DNA of 8,699 nt from JBFXEO01 sp050180015 (lineage in GTDB: Bacteria; Bacteroidota; Bacteroidia; Bacteroidales; Tenuifilaceae), in contig JBFXEO010000125.1 of the NCBI GenBank assembly GCA_050180015.1, forward strand, positions 1-8,699, read 5' to 3'. The notes below the pieces were generated by a model. That model was not told where the DNA came from. It worked only from the letters and a program-made list of their open reading frames with translations, and ran no database searches. Positions 6,961 to 8,699 of this stretch are shown here, piece after piece (position 1 is the first letter of the stretch; each line of letters begins with the position of its first letter). Made by a program: the position numbers and the translations under genes.

Positions 6961-6970
6961 AGTAGTTTTG
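6940..6970 (+). promoter_or_regulatory. promoter for lspA overlapping the preceding terminator
   Basis: TAGTTTTG at 6963-6970 matches TAnnTTTG exactly. ATTG at 6940-6943, 19 bases upstream, fits the -33 TTTG element with one mismatch. The -33 element lies in the loop and descending arm of the terminator hairpin. Transcription would start near 6977, some 20 bases before lspA. Confidence 0.5.
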
Positions 6971-6995
6971 CAGGCACAATTTAAAACACATCTCC

Positions 6996-7664
6996 ATGCA
7001 AATGTCCGTTCGTACCAAACCAATTCTGGTAATCCTTTTTATTCTTGCAGCGGACCAGATATTCAAAATTTGGATAAAAACCAACTTTGCCATTGGCGAT
7101 GAAGTTAACGTTTTGGGAAATTGGTTTGTATTGCATTTTACAGAGAACCCGGGGATGGCATTCGGCATGAATTTTTGGGGCATTTGGGGTAAAATATTTC
7201 TCAGTATATTCCGGGTTTTGGCAATTGTGCTCATAGCTTGGTATTTGCATAAACTGGTGAAGCAGAATGTTAAATTTGGCGTTATTGCTGGTGTTTCGTT
7301 AATACTTGCCGGAGCTATAGGAAATATGATAGATAGTGCATTCTACGGATTTTTGTTCGACAAGGGGACTATTTATAACCATCAAATTGATTCATGGGTT
7401 GCGTATCCCGGAGTGGCCCGGTTTAATTTTGGGGGGTATGCCGGATTTCTGCAGGGATGCGTGGTGGATATGCTTTACTTCCCGGTTATCGACACGGTTA
7501 TGCCTACGTGGGTTCCCATTTGGGGCGGTCAGCATTTTGTGTTTTTTAGACCGGTATTCAACATTGCCGACTCGGCAATTACCATTGGTGTTTTTTACCT
7601 GATACTTTTTCATAGGAGTTCATTCCTTGGCACAACGGCAAAAAAGTTAAATCAGGCAGAGTAA
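6996..7664 (+). CDS. lspA: lipoprotein signal peptidase (signal peptidase II)
   Basis: LspA is an inner-membrane aspartyl protease that cuts the signal peptide from prolipoproteins after the lipobox cysteine is lipidated. The protein has four hydrophobic segments: about 8-28, 66-88, 92-112 and 186-206. Conserved motifs are ADQIFKIW (19-26), FTENPGMAFG (48-57), GNMID (109-113), CVVDM with catalytic Asp158 (155-159) and FNIADSAI with catalytic Asp192 (188-195). At 222 residues it exceeds the E. coli form (164) because of two insertions, about 114-152 and 160-185, rich in aromatic residues and predicted periplasmic. Similar insertions are, to my knowledge, normal in Bacteroidota. Start is ATG 6996; a second in-frame ATG at 7002 would remove only two residues and is equally possible. 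The gene has its own promoter match and is insulated from the upstream gene by a terminator. In many bacteria ileS and lspA are also neighbours. Confidence 0.97.
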   Translation: MQMSVRTKPILVILFILAADQIFKIWIKTNFAIGDEVNVLGNWFVLHFTENPGMAFGMNFWGIWGKIFLSIFRVLAIVLIAWYLHKLVKQNVKFGVIAGVSLILAGAIGNMIDSAFYGFLFDKGTIYNHQIDSWVAYPGVARFNFGGYAGFLQGCVVDMLYFPVIDTVMPTWVPIWGGQHFVFFRPVFNIADSAITIGVFYLILFHRSSFLGTTAKKLNQAE

Positions 7665-7803
7665 TTTTCTGGTTGTCCTTAATGCTTACGTGATGATGAA
7701 GTGAAGCATCCTGTTACTATTTAGAACTCACGTTAAATTTACTGTTTCTTTCTCCTTCGGTGGGCTCAGGGGGCAATTCTGGACGAAGTTTTACATCAAC
7801 CCA

Positions 7804-8699
7804 TCAATGCCGTGGGCCAGAGTTTAGGTAAATTCTTGCAACAAAGTCAATGGTTTCTTCAATGGGCGTGAAGTTAAACCCAAGTTTTTCGGTTATTTTG
7901 TGAGCAGAGTAGTACGTTTTGCTGAAAGCAGCTTTTAGGTTCGATTTCGAAATGGCATTTCCTTTTCCTGTTATTAATCCCACCGTAAAAATAAAGGGGT
8001 AAACCGTATTTACAATCCCTGGGCCGATTTTAATCCGCGGTGGTTTCTTGTGCAGCTTTTTTGCCATTGTTGAAAATACTGCACGGTAGCTGAGATTCTG
8101 GGAGCTAAGGACAAATCGTTCCCCGGCGATTTGCTGGTTTTCGGTAAGCAGCACCATTGCCCTGGCAACATCACGTACATCAACATAGCCGGTAACACCT
8201 TCGGTGTAAAAAGGCATGAACTTTTTTACCTGTTTAAACAGCTGCCCGCTACCGCTACCCCAGCGGCCCGGCCCAAGAATAACCGATGGGTTTACAATAA
8301 TCACCCTTAGCCCATGTTCCGAACCTCGCCAGACCTCGTTCTCACCAAGGAATTTACTTTTAGCGTAGCTACTTTGGTTTTTACTTTTTGTCCACTTACA
8401 GGATTCGTCAACTACGCCCAGCCCGTTGGCATCACCCAGTGTGGCTACGGAGCTTACATGACAAAAGTTTTTAACCCCATTTACTAAACAGGCATCAATT
8501 AAATTTGCCGTTCCCAGAATGTTCGTTGTGTTCATTGAACTTGCCTGCGATGGATTGAAGGAAACTACGGCACCGGCATGGAAAACCGTATCTACCCCTT
8601 CTGTTACGCTCAGTAGCGATTGGTAATCTGTTAAATCGGCATCAACCCAGTCAATTAAGTTCAGTAGCTGGTTGGGGCTCGGGCAATAAAGGCCAAAAA
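7804..8699 (-). CDS. extended SDR, NAD-dependent epimerase/dehydratase family (N-terminus outside window)
   Basis: Reading leftward, the frame is open from the right edge (first full codon 8697-8695) to a TGA at 7806-7804, giving 297 visible residues. The internal ATG at 8535 is not the start: homologous-looking sequence continues upstream (WVDADLTDYQSLLSVTEGVDTVFHAGAV in two blocks, where the acidic D-L-T and V-F-H-A pattern is typical of extended SDRs). The Rossmann GxxGxxG loop, about 35-40 residues further up, is cut off. In window numbering the catalytic set is Ser82/Ser83 (HVSSVATLG) and Tyr111-x-x-x-Lys115 (SYAKSK). VNPSVILGPG (135-144) and YVDVRDVARA (171-180) are typical of the dihydroflavonol reductase / 3-beta-HSD-like branch. 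It should reduce or epimerise a carbonyl or sugar substrate with NAD(P), probably in the cytosol; the substrate cannot be told. It converges on lspA with 139 bases between them and no clear shared terminator. Confidence 0.9.
   Translation of the reverse strand, partial: FGLYCPSPNQLLNLIDWVDADLTDYQSLLSVTEGVDTVFHAGAVVSFNPSQASSMNTTNILGTANLIDACLVNGVKNFCHVSSVATLGDANGLGVVDESCKWTKSKNQSSYAKSKFLGENEVWRGSEHGLRVIIVNPSVILGPGRWGSGSGQLFKQVKKFMPFYTEGVTGYVDVRDVARAMVLLTENQQIAGERFVLSSQNLSYRAVFSTMAKKLHKKPPRIKIGPGIVNTVYPFIFTVGLITGKGNAISKSNLKAAFSKTYYSAHKITEKLGFNFTPIEETIDFVARIYLNSGPRH

Noticed and set aside
6959..7250. Minus-strand frames of 89-91 codons over the start of lspA
   Set aside because: They overlap the conserved lspA N-terminus and its promoter, with no protein features of their own.
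7682..7709. ATGCTT / AAGCAT inverted repeat between lspA and the SDR gene
   Set aside because: The loop is long, pairing inside it is poor and no T run follows on either strand, so a terminator call is not supported.
8533..8535. ATG at 8535 as the start of the SDR gene
   Set aside because: The frame continues in SDR-like sequence to the window edge, and the cofactor-binding loop must lie further upstream.

Overview
The window looks like ordinary chromosomal DNA of a Bacteroidota bacterium, probably in or near the order Bacteroidales. Four signs point that way. Promoter-like sites match the phylum's TTTG / TAnnTTTG pattern, and Shine-Dalgarno sequences are not evident. The signal peptidase II carries a long insertion of the kind I associate with this phylum. 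The DksA-like protein has lost most of its zinc cysteines. IleRS is of the long type 2. I cannot name the genus. No tRNA, rRNA, insertion sequence, phage gene or CRISPR array is visible.

Layout. On the minus strand, running off the left edge, is the N-terminal part of a Na+/phosphate cotransporter-family protein (841 to 1). It is divergent from a plus-strand pair, riboflavin synthase (967-1587) and a short-loop membrane histidine kinase (1632-2711), which are only 44 bases apart. A 326-base non-coding stretch follows. It holds a good promoter match (2827-2858), a hairpin with a T run (2908-2930), a small palindrome (2945-2966) and a possible 33-codon upstream reading frame that ends on the base before ileS. 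Next come ileS (3038-6478), a dksA/traR-family gene (6528-6905) and lspA (6996-7664), all on the plus strand. Each of the last two has its own promoter-like site, and a strong terminator lies between them. A minus-strand gene for an extended short-chain dehydrogenase (NAD-dependent epimerase family) converges from the right edge and ends at 7804; its N-terminus lies outside the window. The 139 bases between lspA and that stop show no clear terminator.

How the genes relate. These are mostly housekeeping functions: flavin synthesis, isoleucine charging of tRNA, a transcription factor that probably binds RNA polymerase, and lipoprotein maturation. No multi-gene novel system is evident. The most notable point is in IleRS. 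The class I signature HIGH is replaced by Gly-Ile-His-His at residues 58-61, the altered GXHH form linked to very high mupirocin resistance in IleRS2 enzymes. The second is the ileS leader, whose elements could support regulation, although chance is a real alternative. The third is the DksA-like protein, which keeps only one of the four zinc-binding cysteines.
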